A DNA stretch of 64,000 nt from Agelaius tricolor. Lineage: Eukaryota; Chordata; Aves; Passeriformes; Icteridae. The notes beneath the pieces are model-generated. The model searched no databases. It saw nothing but the letters and a program-made list of their open reading frames with translations, and was not told the origin of the DNA. The translations under genes were made by a program, and so were the position numbers. The first letter of the stretch is position 1. The number at the start of each line of letters is the position of its first letter. The stretch spans positions 89,553,001-89,617,000 of the forward strand of contig JALJCS010000002.1 of assembly GCA_023055355.1 (NCBI GenBank). Reading direction: 5' to 3'. Shown one piece after another: positions 33,413 through 46,300 of the stretch.

Positions 33413-36400
33413 ATTTCCTTCTATGATGCAGTGTGGATCATGATCCAATATTCAGTTTAACTGGTTTGCAGTAAGCGTATCCATGCTAACAAATCCTGTA
33501 GCTTCGTTCTAGCCCTTCTGGGAAATCTCTGAGGGCTGAGCACATCTTTATTTATAATATTTGGGATTTATCCTCAAGGAGGTTCTAGGATTGCTGAGAA
33601 AAATGGGAATAGACTGAGAAATGTTGTGTGTATTTATGCACACCTTTCTGCCTTCAATACGCCCAACTACAAAGCCTACAGGAAGGGAAAAAAGAATTAA
33701 GAAGAGAATGAAACTAATAAAATTAGTTAGGGAAAAAGGCAGGAAATTTTCAAATACATGCATAGAAAAAGAACTAATGAATCATATGCAGTTAAAGAAA
33801 CTGGGTTAGAGAAAGTCTAATATGAGCAAGCTAAGGAGAGAAGCAAATGTGCTTGCCCAAAAGAAGAAAAGTGGAAAAGGCATGCTGTGAGTCAGGGAGG
33901 CATACAGAAGGCTTGGATAAAGACCCACATTCAGAGACAACCACACACATCACCTTGAGGGGGCACATTATCAGCAGGAAGAGACTAAAACACCTCAAAG
34001 ATATGGGAAGAAAAGTTCCCTGCCCCTTTCTATCCCAGAAAACTTGGAAAAAAACCCCCTGAAAAATACTAAATAGATGATGGTAAGTTAAAGTCAGAAG
34101 TATAGCCAGGCTTAGGAAACATGTTTATACCATTTGACATTAGTATCATGCAAGTGTCTATGAAAGTGATAGAGAATACCTGAATAACCCCATAAAATGC
34201 CTTCTTCAGGGTAGTCACTGTCCCAGCTGGTATATTTTTATCTAATTCCAGAGCTGGTTGTGGTGAGTACAGCTTTATATTTCTAATATACAATATGCTA
34301 CTGGGAAATAAAGCAGCCATTGCTTAGATGCATAGCTGCAGATGGCACAAGTTTCAGTGCCATCCTTTAAATTACTTTAAAAACACAGGGAACTAGCTGT
34401 TATACAAATAAATGCTAGCACAGAGGGCCTCATGAGGCTCTGGGGATCAGTAGCAGCTTTTTAACCTCTGGGTAACATAGTTCAATACCAGTTCAAGGGA
34501 GTAATAGCAAAGGAGAAAAGCTCTGTGGCCTGTATGACTGAAATTGGTGGTTTCAGCCCACATCCCTGCAGAGGTGTTGCTGTGGTCAGGAAACATCCAC
34601 ATTACAGCTGAACTGTCACAGGAATGTGTTACCCATAGGCTTTGGAAATAAAAACCTTAGAGCTTTATGCAGGAGGTTGTGGCAGTGGTGGCTACTCCTC
34701 AGGGCCAGATTCTGACACATCTGTGCTTTGAATTCCACACACTGGAAAAGCATCACCTACTTGTGTGACTGAGGTCAAAAAACACATGCAGAAGAGTTAT
34801 TTGTTCTCCCCTGAGGTGAAAAATCTTCACAATGCAATTTATTGCTATCTTAATGAAACCAGTCCCAATTGCTATTAAGTGGAAGTGAAAGATGCCTTAT
34901 GCTAATATTATAATTGAAGGACTTACTTTCTCTTGTCTTTTTTTCATTTTTTTTCTTTCTGGATTTTTAGGATTTGCACAGTCTGACTGCAGCATTCTTA
35001 CATCTGGTGAAATGGTTGGATGGGTAGCAACTCAACACATTGAAGACATATGTGGTACTGTAGGCACTCCTGGTATCTGCACCCTGGGAGCTTTCAATTT
35101 AAATAGGATCCAACATCCCAGAGAAGCTGAAGGCAGTATTGGCTGGTGAAGGATGTTGGAGATTCACAATGAACAGAGGAAGTGTTACTCTCCTGGCAGA
35201 CTCTTTATTGTGTACCTTTACCATGATTTGACTTTGAAGGTTACACCTAAAAAAAGAAAAAAAATTTAAAAATTAAAAATGTGGAAAAAAAAAGAGGACA
35301 AGGATAGTTCTGTCACCAAATTCTACTTGTCTGGCTGCTTGAGAGAAGAGGCAAATCTGTGATTGCACTGTGCATATATTTACATTACATATCCTCTGCT
35401 AACATTCCTCATCTGAATGATTTAGTGGATTTAGTGTAATCACTCTATGTAACAAGAAAAAAGGAATTTGATAATGTTTTATTTGCACTGCAGAGCTGCC
35501 CTTAGACAGAAAAACAAACCCATATCTTGGCTGTTCTCTTGAATTACTGAAGAGATAAAATTTTATAGAATAAAAGGAGGACATGTGGAAGAAATTTATC
35601 TCACAGCCATTGAATTTGGGAACAAAGGAGAAAATCCTGCTGGAAGTAACATATCAGCAAAAGTATCAGTCAGCAAACAAAAAGGAACTCTCTTTAATAA
35701 GTTCAGACTTCTGTAATAATTATAGACAGAAGGGAGTTTTGACTGAGGAAAAAAAACTAGCATACCCTTAGTGGACTACTGAGAGGATTCCTGTGTCTTG
35801 CTGCCCCAGATCCTCCTCAGAATACCTTATGCTTCTATTTCTTCTTTCATAAGAGATGCAAAGTATCTATATTTATTGTCAACTTTTTCCATAGCTGCTT
35901 CTCAAGATGCAAATGAATGCAGCTTCAGCCATGAGTAGCTGGTGAGCCACTCTGCACACTCCTTGGAACCAAGCTCTTATTGCTCCTTGTGGTTTCCCAA
36001 GGTCTTCCTATGAGATAATGAGAAGGTGGCATAAAATCTCACTTTTTACATTCCTTGTAGGCCTGTGTAGTTAGCAGAGATTTGTAGTAATTCTCTGAAC
36101 AATGAATGGGTTTTTTATGTGGTTGGGAGTACTCTTGAAGTTCTCTGACTTTATTTTTTCTAATGTGGGCAAAGCTAATGAACCAAGCCAAGACAATCAC
36201 CAAACTGCATACTTAAAGTATGAAATATTTTCCTTTAATGTTGTTCTTAACACGATGCACTTAAATTTTTTTTGAGCCTTTATTTCTATATTTTGGAAAT
36301 TAATTAAGAGAATCTGCTGACTTCTTTCAACATCTTTCACAGTTTTACAACAAAACAGATTAATCCATGCAGCTTTTCACTTTTCCAAGTCAGTGCTGTA

Positions 36401-38230
36401 TGCAGGGGGTACCTGGAAATGATTGCAATAAAATGACAACATTGCCTTTTTTTAATTTCTCATAGGTTATCAATGTTTTCACCACAATATTTAATATAAG
36501 CAAATACCTTATCCAGAATGTTGAGCACTGAATCTCACATGAAAGAAAAATCATCACTGCTCAGCAGCTCACACAAATGCTGCATAATAATAGCAAAGAA
36601 GTGACTAAATTCTAATTTTTGGTTGCTCCAGTATACTAGAGTATATTTCTAGTAGATTTCATTTATACAAGCTAAAATTTTCAGAGCCAGAATATGCAAA
36701 CAGACGTTTCAGTGACAGTTTTGAGAAGCAAAGAACAACTTTGCAAAGAATACCACAATTTCATTTGTTCACTGACATAAGACATACTCTGTTCAGAGTT
36801 TAAAGAGATTAATTCCATTAAATAAAAAAAAAAAAAACAAAAAAAAAAAACCAAAACCAAATAGCCAATTAAAAACGAACAACAAAACTGTTTCAGGTAT
36901 AATTGTTTTTCTGAGAGTTAAAAAAAAAAAAAGGAGGAAAAGGGGGGGACAGGGATATGTTAAAGAATATGGTCAGACTTTATCATAGTAGGAAAGAAAA
37001 GATCAAAAGACAGAGAAAAAGGAAAAAATTACAAAACCAGAAAAAAGTTTGGGAAATGTTGGAACTTGCATGAAAAGCACGAGGAGGAAGCAGTAAAGCA
37101 AGAAGCAGATTTCTTGAAGCTGATTTCTTTGTAGTATATTTCTCGTAGCTGATTTCTCTCCTCTGTCTGAGCCAATCTTGTTTGCATATGACCTGCAAAC
37201 CTCTGTAAAGAGAAAAACATATAAATGGCAGAAAACATACTACAGCAAGAAAAATTAAATGAGGAGAGAAAACACCCACATCACTATATTTCTGAAGTCT
37301 CTCATTTGAAAGCCAGAAAGCTTTTTTAAAGTGCTACTTTATGCTAGAATTTGTGCAGTGAACCTATGTGAAAATGGGAGAGCTCAATATAAAAGCTTTC
37401 ACCAAACTGATAAAAAACTATGATCACTTCTTTAGAAGCCAGCCTGGGTTTCTGAGTGGCAACTGCCATATGCTGCAGACATTTCTCTGCAATTCAAGAT
37501 GCACACATAGAGCACGGCTGCAAAGACAATCATCTGGCACAAATGCCAGCACTCCCCTGTGACAAAATGTACAGAGGGGAAGATGCTTGAGCTGCATCAG
37601 AATGACTGATGCAGCAAGTAAGGTTACAAAGGAGGAAAAATAAATATGACAGTGGCAGCAAGATTATTATGATTAAATGAACAACTCCTTGGTTTGTCCT
37701 TTGTCTTGATGGATAGATAAAAGAGCTTCTGCTTTCCTCTGCAATGTTGGAGTGCTTTTGTCACACTGCTTCTTACATGTCCTCCAAAAGCTCAGACCTC
37801 CTTTTGTGTAGATCATTGTTTTCTAATTCAACATGCCTATTCATGTGCAGGAATCAGTGCATTCTGGTATAGTAACAGCATTACAACCTTAGGTTCTGAA
37901 CTTTTGGGGCACTTTTGTTACAAGTGCTGACTCTGGGTGCCTGTGAATGCAGCACAGTGACAGTCTGATTCTGTTCTAAGGTCAAGGAGAAAATGAAGGC
38001 ACTTCAGTGTCCCTCCACTTGAGGTGTCAAGGCAAGCAGGAGGCCTGGATGTTTTGTGCAGCAGTTCACTATCTGATTTCTCATGCTTTAGTATTTATTT
38101 GAATTAGATTTTCTCTCATAAAGATTCAGATTCACCAGTGAGACTTACTTCCTGGAGGGGTGCAAACACCATCACAAATTCTTTTTTGGTTTTTGACTCC
38201 CTGTTCAGATATCAGTGACTACAAATCCAG

Positions 38231-38232
<2 letters not shown>
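33413..38232. other. Non-coding sequence
   Basis: Unique AT-rich DNA. It contains A-rich patches at 35247-35295 and 36823-36855. A strong polypyrimidine tract ending in AG at 34969-34970 resembles a splice acceptor, but no matching exon or donor can be supported. No gene or repeat family is recognised. Confidence 0.45.

Positions 38233-38266
<34 letters not shown>
38233..38266. repeat. (AC)17 microsatellite
   Basis: Uninterrupted AC dinucleotide run. Confidence 0.98.
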
Positions 38267-38269
<3 letters not shown>

Positions 38270-38571
38270 GTACAGTGGTAGAAAGATGTTTATTTTCATA
38301 ATATATTCCTGCTATTTGAAAGCATTTTGAACTAAAGAGCATGATGAAGCTCTCTGTACCAAAACATTTATCGTTGTTTGAAATGTCTGTGTCATCCTGC
38401 ATGACATTTATCTGCTGATCTTGCATCACACAGGCTTCATGCTGGTGTGTATTATGTGTTCCAGCACACACAGAACTGTGGGACACTCTAGGACATCTAG
38501 TATGGAATAACAGGAATTATGCATAGGGAGGCAAGTAATGAGCAATTTCTAGCTAGGCTGAATCCCAGACT

Positions 38572-38832
38572 CATAGAATTGTTCAGGCTGGAAAAGACTT
38601 TGAGATGATCAAGTCCAACCCAGCACCACCTCCATGTTTGTCACTAGGCCATGTCCCCAAGTGCTGTGGACACACATTTTTGGCCCATCCAGGGATGCTG
38701 ACTCCACCACTTCCCTGGGCAGTCAGTTCCAATGCTTTACAGCCCTTTCTCTTGTAACTTCTCTACTTCCCCTGGTGCAATTTTCCTCTTGTTCTGTCAC
38801 TTGCTTATAGCCCTGTCTGCTTTGAAGAGGGT
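38572..38832 (-). mobile_element. CR1 LINE 3' fragment, minus strand
   Basis: Terminus 'tcatagaattgttcaggct', then 'ggaaaagactttgagatg', 'catgtccccaagtgctgtg' (38650), 'ctccaccacttccctgggc' (38701) and 'cttgttctgtcacttgc'. The order and spacing fit the CR1 3' UTR. The part after 38740 is more diverged than the rest. Confidence 0.92.
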
Positions 38833-40103
38833 CAGGGGAATCTGTGCAATATAATATATATCACTCACTGTGTTGCAGGCTCATGCTAGGAAAGGTTTGG
38901 AGATTTTTTAATTTAAAGTTGTTATGAAGAATTCCACATTTCATTCTAGACACCAAGAAACCCAGGAGTCATTTTCTTCTTTTCAACTGGACACACAGAA
39001 GTGAGACTAGGAATAAAGACAATTTTAATGCAAACACTTTACAGGCATAATGTTTTATTATTCTGAAACTGGAATAAAACTAGCAAGAGTTTTTTTTTTT
39101 TCTGGATGAAAACAGAGCCATTGATGGCAATGAAGAGATATTGAACTAGTTTCTGTCTGCTCTTTGCAATTTGTAGCACTTAGGAAGCCTTAAAAGAAAT
39201 TTGACAGTGACAAATAGACATTTCTAAAATGTCAAGTAATTCTAAACATGAATTTTCATCTATTTATAGACTTACTCTGATATCTCAAATGTTACATAGC
39301 TTCCTGTAGACAGTATTTAGCTTTTTATTAGGAATTTTCAGAATCTTAAGTACATTGATATATTCATGAAGATAATGTTCTAGCAACACATTTCACAAAT
39401 AATTATATAAAATTAATGCTTGGTAAATTTTCTGAGTGCATTTTTCATACATTAAATGACTTTGTAGTGGAACAGCTCCCTAGAAAAGAAAGTTGCCACT
39501 TCTCTGAAAAAATATGAAATCCCATATTGTCACAAAAGGATTAATTGGTGACACTAATGAAATTAATAGATTTCCTTTAATATTAGTTGGATGGCCACAA
39601 AATAAATGCAGTGTACTACTGTAGTGGAAATTCAAAGTCAGCAAGTAAAAATCTTTTATTTCTTCTCTGTTTCCTCTAATTCTAGCAAGAGTAAAAACTT
39701 CTGGCTTATCAATTTTCATACCTCCATATTCATGGTCCTCCTAAATCTGTGTAGAAAACAGAAAGCTCCAAAATTTTTGTTTCTTAGGTCAGCAAAATTA
39801 GTTCTTAAGTGTCTCTGCTCTGTTCTTTATGTCTTGTTTCAGCCTGCCACAGAGATTTTTTACACTAAAATAGCACAAACCCCTTTGCTATATATCTTCA
39901 ATGTTACAAAAGATTGAAAGGGGAAATAAGACTTAAAAAATGACATAGCTTGAAATGACCTGAAACCCCATAAAACTTTAATTGTACCAAACCTTAACAA
40001 AACTGCTTGTCCTAATTGTACACTTTTGAAACGTGGTACAAAGGCAGCATTGTATCCTCCTTGGGTTCATCTCTGCCAGTGTTTTAATGACTTTCGACAT
40101 TAA

Positions 40104-40135
40104 AATTTCTAAATGGATAAATTTCTAAATGGATA
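40104..40135. repeat. Perfect tandem duplication of a 16-mer
   Basis: The unit aatttctaaatggata occurs twice in succession without mismatch. Confidence 0.95.
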
Positions 40136-43100
40136 AATGTATAAATAACCTGTTTACAGGTTTCAGATGAGAGAAAAAAAGTAAAAAAACCCCAAACAAA
40201 CAAACCAAATAAACACGACAAATAAAAAAAACAAGAAAGAGAACAACTCTTAGAATATTGTCCTTCGTCTTTGTTGAGCTGAAAAAATTCTAAAACTTGC
40301 CTTCATGATACTATAATAAATGGTTTATATCATTTGGGGACAAGAAAACCCACAGATTTCTAGGAGCTGACAGGTAAGAATCTTGAACTGTCACCATATC
40401 CAGGTTCTGCCAGATCCTTCAGAGTCTTGTCTTCTGAAACTTAATAAACAATGATTCGTAAAATGTAACTTGTCTACAAAAGGCTCTGAGTGTTTTTTCA
40501 TTTTATTCCTGCTGTGCTGCATTCAATGGTCCTTTGACAAATCAGGTTTTTTCTAGTAAGAGGAGATAATCTACACTGAGCAGTGCTGGGAGCCAGATTG
40601 TGCTTCCACAGTTCTTTCCCCTAGAGGCCATAGAGACCCAGAAATCAGCAGGGTCAGCACTCTTTCCTCTGCACAGAGCTGCATCTTCCCTTTTCCTCAG
40701 GTGGACACAGCAAGCCTTGAAAATCCAGGGTAAATCATAGGAGTGAGTTCCCATTAATAGCTCCTGAAAATTATTTTCTTCTTTGGTGGAGTGGGCAACT
40801 TGATTTCTGAAACTCAATGAGTTTTCTGAAATTGAGCATTGTAATCTGTGCACTATCTTATTTGGATATATCAAAACACACTTAGTCCTTAAAGTGGATC
40901 CTGTTTAAAAATCCTACGAGTTTTTTTCAGGACTATTACTTCTCCTCCAGCACAAACACTGAGCCTGACAGAATATCAAATTTTTCTGCCTGTTAATTTA
41001 TTGATACTGGTTTGATTCACCTTACTTTGGGAATTATCTGTGTATTAATGCATTCTGTTCACCCAAATTCATTCCTGATATAGCTACATTTATGTCACAG
41101 GCCATTAAGTTTCACATTCTAGCCCTAGGCTCATTCATCTAGACTGTCAGTGCTATCCTGTAAAGAAATTTTTTACAGAATTGCCTTTTGAAAGAGCAAC
41201 TTCCCTTAGCATCTTAACGTAGTTTATCTTTTCAGTGCTTTGTCTGTTCTGGCTTTACTTGGACAGGGACAAATCATGGTTGTGCTTAACTTTGATTCCT
41301 CTTTCTCTACCTAAAAAGTACCCCATTAGGAGCTTTGATTACAGGAATCTAATCTATTTAAATTAAAAATCTATTATTCACATAATTGATTGATGAATCT
41401 TACCACTGCAAAGTATTTGCTAATGTATTTGGGTTAATATTACTTGTTCATGTGGCAGTTTGAATCCTGAAATTGTGAAACTTCAGTGCTTTTTAAAATG
41501 GAGTCTTATGCTAAAGTTGAGTATAAATAAATGCTCACTCAGTAGAAACAAGTCCTGCTTGTGGAAAAGTAAACAGAGATTGTGTCAACAGCTTCCCAGG
41601 AACAGAGCTGAGAGTGCTTCCTTCTGCACCAAGATATCTGTAGTGATGAGGAATAGATGCAAAAAAAGTGCAACCACTAGAAAAATAAAAAAGAGCGAAG
41701 CAAGGTAAGTAAAGAAAAATAAGCATTCCTTGCTGTGAGGTAAGAATCAAAAGGCTGTTCACATTTCCATCATGTGCATTAATATCAGCAAAGATTTGCA
41801 GGCATTTGGGGCTTTCTTAAATGCAACTGCAGCAAGTTAAATATTAAAATCAGAAATGAGGAGAAATAGTAGAAATAACAGAATTTACAAATAACAAGCA
41901 AACAAAAATAACATAGACATAATAACAAAAAGAAAACAACCTTATCCCTATCTAAGGTGGTAACACATCACCATGCAATGAACACTGCCCTACCAAGAGG
42001 AATGATGCGCTTAAAAAAACACCCAAAACCAACTTGTTTCCTGTTGGAAATTTGTAGAAATGCTGGTGTGAAATCTGAATTGATATTCACATGATTGCAG
42101 CAAATGAAAAGGGTGCATTTGGAATACCATCAGACCAGGAGTCACTCTGCCAGCAGCTGGTTGATTGCCTCATTTTGTTGCTGAAATGCTGCTGCTCGAG
42201 GTGCTGTTGATGCCACATCCATCCAATGTACATTTCCCATTGGCACATGGAATTTCAAACTCTGTTTTCATTACCACTCATGTTTTCCTGGGAGAACCAT
42301 TTCAAAATGAAAACAAAACAGGAAGAAAAGTTTTCTCTAAAGGACAGTGCTTATTAAAATGACCAAAATCATGTTATGTTAAAGGAACAACAAAATAGAA
42401 CCAGCAAAGACTATATACATGTTAAAATATATTTGGAGGTGAGATGGCTTCATGCAAGTTCCAAATATAAACAAAAAGTTGAGGAAAGAGGTTGAAAATA
42501 GAAATGTTAAGTTTTATATCAGTTTAGTAAGGAAACAAATATAGGAGTGTTGACCTTAATGATGCATTTGGACATTTTGCAGCATTCATGGAAAAGGTTA
42601 CTAAAACTGCAATTTTCCTTCCTTGGATGATTTGCTTTCTAGAATAAAGTAGTGCCTAAATGCCAGAAGTGAGATCAAAATTTTTCAGTGTTGAATGTCA
42701 TAAAATAAAATAAATGTTGTAAAGCCAACCCTCCTCATAAAAACCATCGAAGAAATAGTGAAAATGTTATGGAACAGTTTTCATAAAAGAGAATTTTTCT
42801 TAAACCAAAAACTACAGAAAATTTTCTAATACACCTCAGTGAAAAGATAGGAATTTCACTGGAGCTTTTTGTTTCTTTGTTTAATGTTTCTGCAAGCTTT
42901 ATCTGATATACTATTGATTATGCAAATCCCTGACAGTTATTTTGGGGCAGGTTTGTGAACCTTCAAAGTTTCATGAAAAATTATTTAGGAGTCTTTTATT
43001 AGTTATATTAGTTTGTAAGTCTTTAAAACAGAACTCAAATGTTGTGTAATTCAGAGGATAAATACAAGAGACAGGGCAAATACCACAGAAAACCATTACA

Positions 43101-43299
43101 ATACTTTGCCATAATATAAACTCAAGGAGAATCTCAGCAAACTTAACAAAAAAAAAGCTGAAAAAGTGATTAAAAAAATTTAGGTAGGATGAAGTATTTT
43201 ATGAAACTCATTTGCATAAGTTATCACCACGTGCTGGACTTATGTTTTCCACTGATGTATAAATGTTCAATATAAACACGATTCTGAATTAAACTGGAT

Positions 43300-43337
43300 T
43301 TTTATATTGCTGATTTTATATTTTATATTGCTAATTT
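43300..43337. repeat. Short imperfect direct repeat
   Basis: The word ttttatattgct is present twice, 21 bp apart, followed by gatttt or aattt. It is a small local duplication in AT-rich DNA. Confidence 0.75.
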
Positions 43338-46300
43338 CCTTTGATAGTGGTAAGGATTGGCAACATGTTTGACCACACTGGAAGAGAAAATGATACAGCT
43401 GTCAGCATGGGTTGGAGCCTTTTTTGGTTTATTATTCCCAGAAATAAGATCTGTACAATTTCTCTTCACTCCGAGGGATATTTCTATACAAATTTCAAAA
43501 CAGTACCACATTTCCTTCTGTTCATGATAAATAAAAGGGTACAGGTCAAAAGCAGACATTTTACTGTAATGTTGACGTTCTTCTGGTACCCAGGTTTAAA
43601 TAACATATTTATCTCCCTTACATGAGACATCAGACAAGTCACACAGAGGATACAACACTCCATGATTAGCTGGCCCTCCCTGACTTAATAGTGGGGACAG
43701 AAGTAGCAGCTTGAATCCAGCACCTGTGTTTAGCTACTGAAGTTTGACCTCTGGGGTTTTTTTTGGTTGAGTTCCCAGCTGCTGTTCAGTAACCTCATAA
43801 CAACAATATCAAAGAAGCCAGCTTTGGAAAGAAAGCAGATTTAGTTGCTATATTCTGTTCTCCTGTGCCCTTGGGACCAGAGCATCAGGTAAATGGCATG
43901 TTAAACTACATCTTAAAGGTGACCCAGAATGCAATCTGGCAGTAAAAGAAAAAGCATCCTTGTAAAATAGAAGAGAAAGTTGGTACTGCAGGTCACATTA
44001 AATAAAAGGAACCCCAAGGATTTGCTTGTGGTCTGTCTTTTTAGGCAGTAGCACAGGAAGAGACACATTAAGGTCTGAAATTTGCATGAAATGTAAGAAT
44101 GGGCTGGACTTCACTTTATTATTATTGGCTATTTCTTTTTGGCTTCCTGACTAGGAGCAGCTGCCGGGTTTAATTTAAATTTCCTACTTTATTTTTGGAA
44201 AGAATTCTTACATCTCCAAATGGATTCTTTTTTTCAAGATTTTGATGTATTTATTATAAATAGAAAACAATAACAGATAATAATAATTGTCAGCTGATAA
44301 GATACAGTGGGGCCAGTTGGCTTCCTGTGACTTGTTGACCTTTTGGTATTAGTACCACCCACTGCCATGAGTTATGTTAAACCTCTGCAGCTGGGTTGCA
44401 ACAATAGCAGAAATATTTGCTGTACCCCCATCTTGCCATCTCAGAGCTACCAATAAACCTCTTTGTGCAGTGGGAGGGAGCTTATTCAATGGATTTCAAA
44501 AGAACTCCCTGCTTGGATAAGGTCTGCTCTGGTGGAAAAGACTGTTGGAGGATTACCTTGAGAAGGGCAACGGCTTCATTAAGACACACCAGTGGTTTTG
44601 CTGCTTTGGGAATCAAGTTGTGCCTATAATTGACACCCATTTTTTTTCTTTGCTTTTTCCCTAAAACACTATTTCTTCACAATTCTGGGTCTGAAACTAT
44701 GCTTACAATCAAGGGTAAGTAAAATAATTCTTAATACATCCCCAGGTTTTGGCAGTGAATGCCTTTAAATGAATAAGAAAGGAAAACAAACTCAGAGCAA
44801 AAATCTTATAGCGTAGCTGAATATTGAAAGCTTCTAGCTCTGGACAAAAAAATTAACATTTTATTGTCTCTTGATAGGTGACTCAAGGATGCTGAGTTAT
44901 AATTAATGCTTCAAAAGTCTGAGGTGGAAACAAGGTGTGTGCCATCAGTGTTGTGCATAGAGCATAATGCATTTTCAGGAGAAAAACGTGTCCCATTTAT
45001 ATAGAGATTCTGTGGTTTAAAGTTTCCTTTATTAGAGTTATGCTATGGAAGAGACAGAAGTGTCTGCTTTTCTAAGAGTACATCTTGTCTTTTCTCTTCA
45101 GTGCCTGCAGCTTTTATGCCACAACATGGGGAAACTTCTGTTCATGATTTCAGGACTTAAATATTACAAATGTGTTCAATTACAATTCAAATGAGTCCCA
45201 TCTTAGAACAAATAATTTAGAATTTGGAAATAAAAAGGATCACATGTTTTTCTGATTCTTGTAGTAGAAGATTTTAATTCCTAAGACTGACTGTCAATAC
45301 ACCCACTTGCTCCCCACATCACTTAACACATTTAATACAATTAATATTACTTAATCCCACTTAAGTGTCTTTTTCTCACATGCTGGTGTTTCATGGCAAT
45401 TCAGTGATGTTTTACCCTATGCTGCTTGGCATTTTTGTGTGAAGCATCCCATAGGGGAGGTGTTCCTGCAGTCTCTGTTAGAGTTTGAAGAGGCCGGGAC
45501 CATGGCTGCCAAGGTTAATAACCACTTACTGCAATTGTCACACTGCCAGCAGACAGAAACTGCAAGGTTACCTGGGCCAGGATCGAGTGGGGATCAAGAA
45601 CTCCCTCCCTGAAGTGCATGGTGTACTGACAGACCAGATGGGTGGGATCCAACTTCACATTGTAGGGGTAGGGTTTCGTTTAGGACATCTAAAATCTATC
45701 CAGCTCACCCTGAAATATGTGTTTGAGCCATTCTGCTGTTTCTCTTCATATTACATCCACCTCTTCCTGTAGCAAAGGTCATTTAAAGGCTGTTTAGAGG
45801 CAAGAAGCTCTTGTTTCATGTAACCATCAGAATTTCTACAATTTTGAATGTTATATAAACAAGCCATAATGGGTTTTTCCTCAACCAGGTGTTAGCCTCC
45901 AGCAAGGAGAAAAAAAAATGGTATTCCAGCACAGTCAAGCTTCTTGCTCTTGCAACCTGTGCTGCATCATTATCCTCCCATTAATTTCAAACTAATAGTG
46001 CTTACTTTGGATAATGGTGACTGGGGGGAAAGACATGTAGCTAATTAAAACTAACCACACCAAACACCAACTTCTCTCAAAAAGTCTTTATTCCAAATGC
46101 CTGGACAAAATTAGTGAGTGACAATGACTAAAGGAGGACTTTTTGTTTAGCTTATTTCTGGATGGAGAGAAATGACTGAGTTTCCCCAGAAGTTTACCTA
46201 GTAAATTGGTACAAGTGGGCAGAAAGTAGATAAAAGTGTTTTGCTCTTGGGTTAATTTAAAGCAATGGATGTGTTCCTGCCTTTGAAAAATGCACCCATG

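Noticed and set aside
45485..45772. ATG in a good Kozak-like context (ggaccatggctgcc, about 45500) suggesting a processed pseudogene
   Set aside because: The translation is not recognisable in any frame, and there is no poly-A tail or parent gene that I can name.
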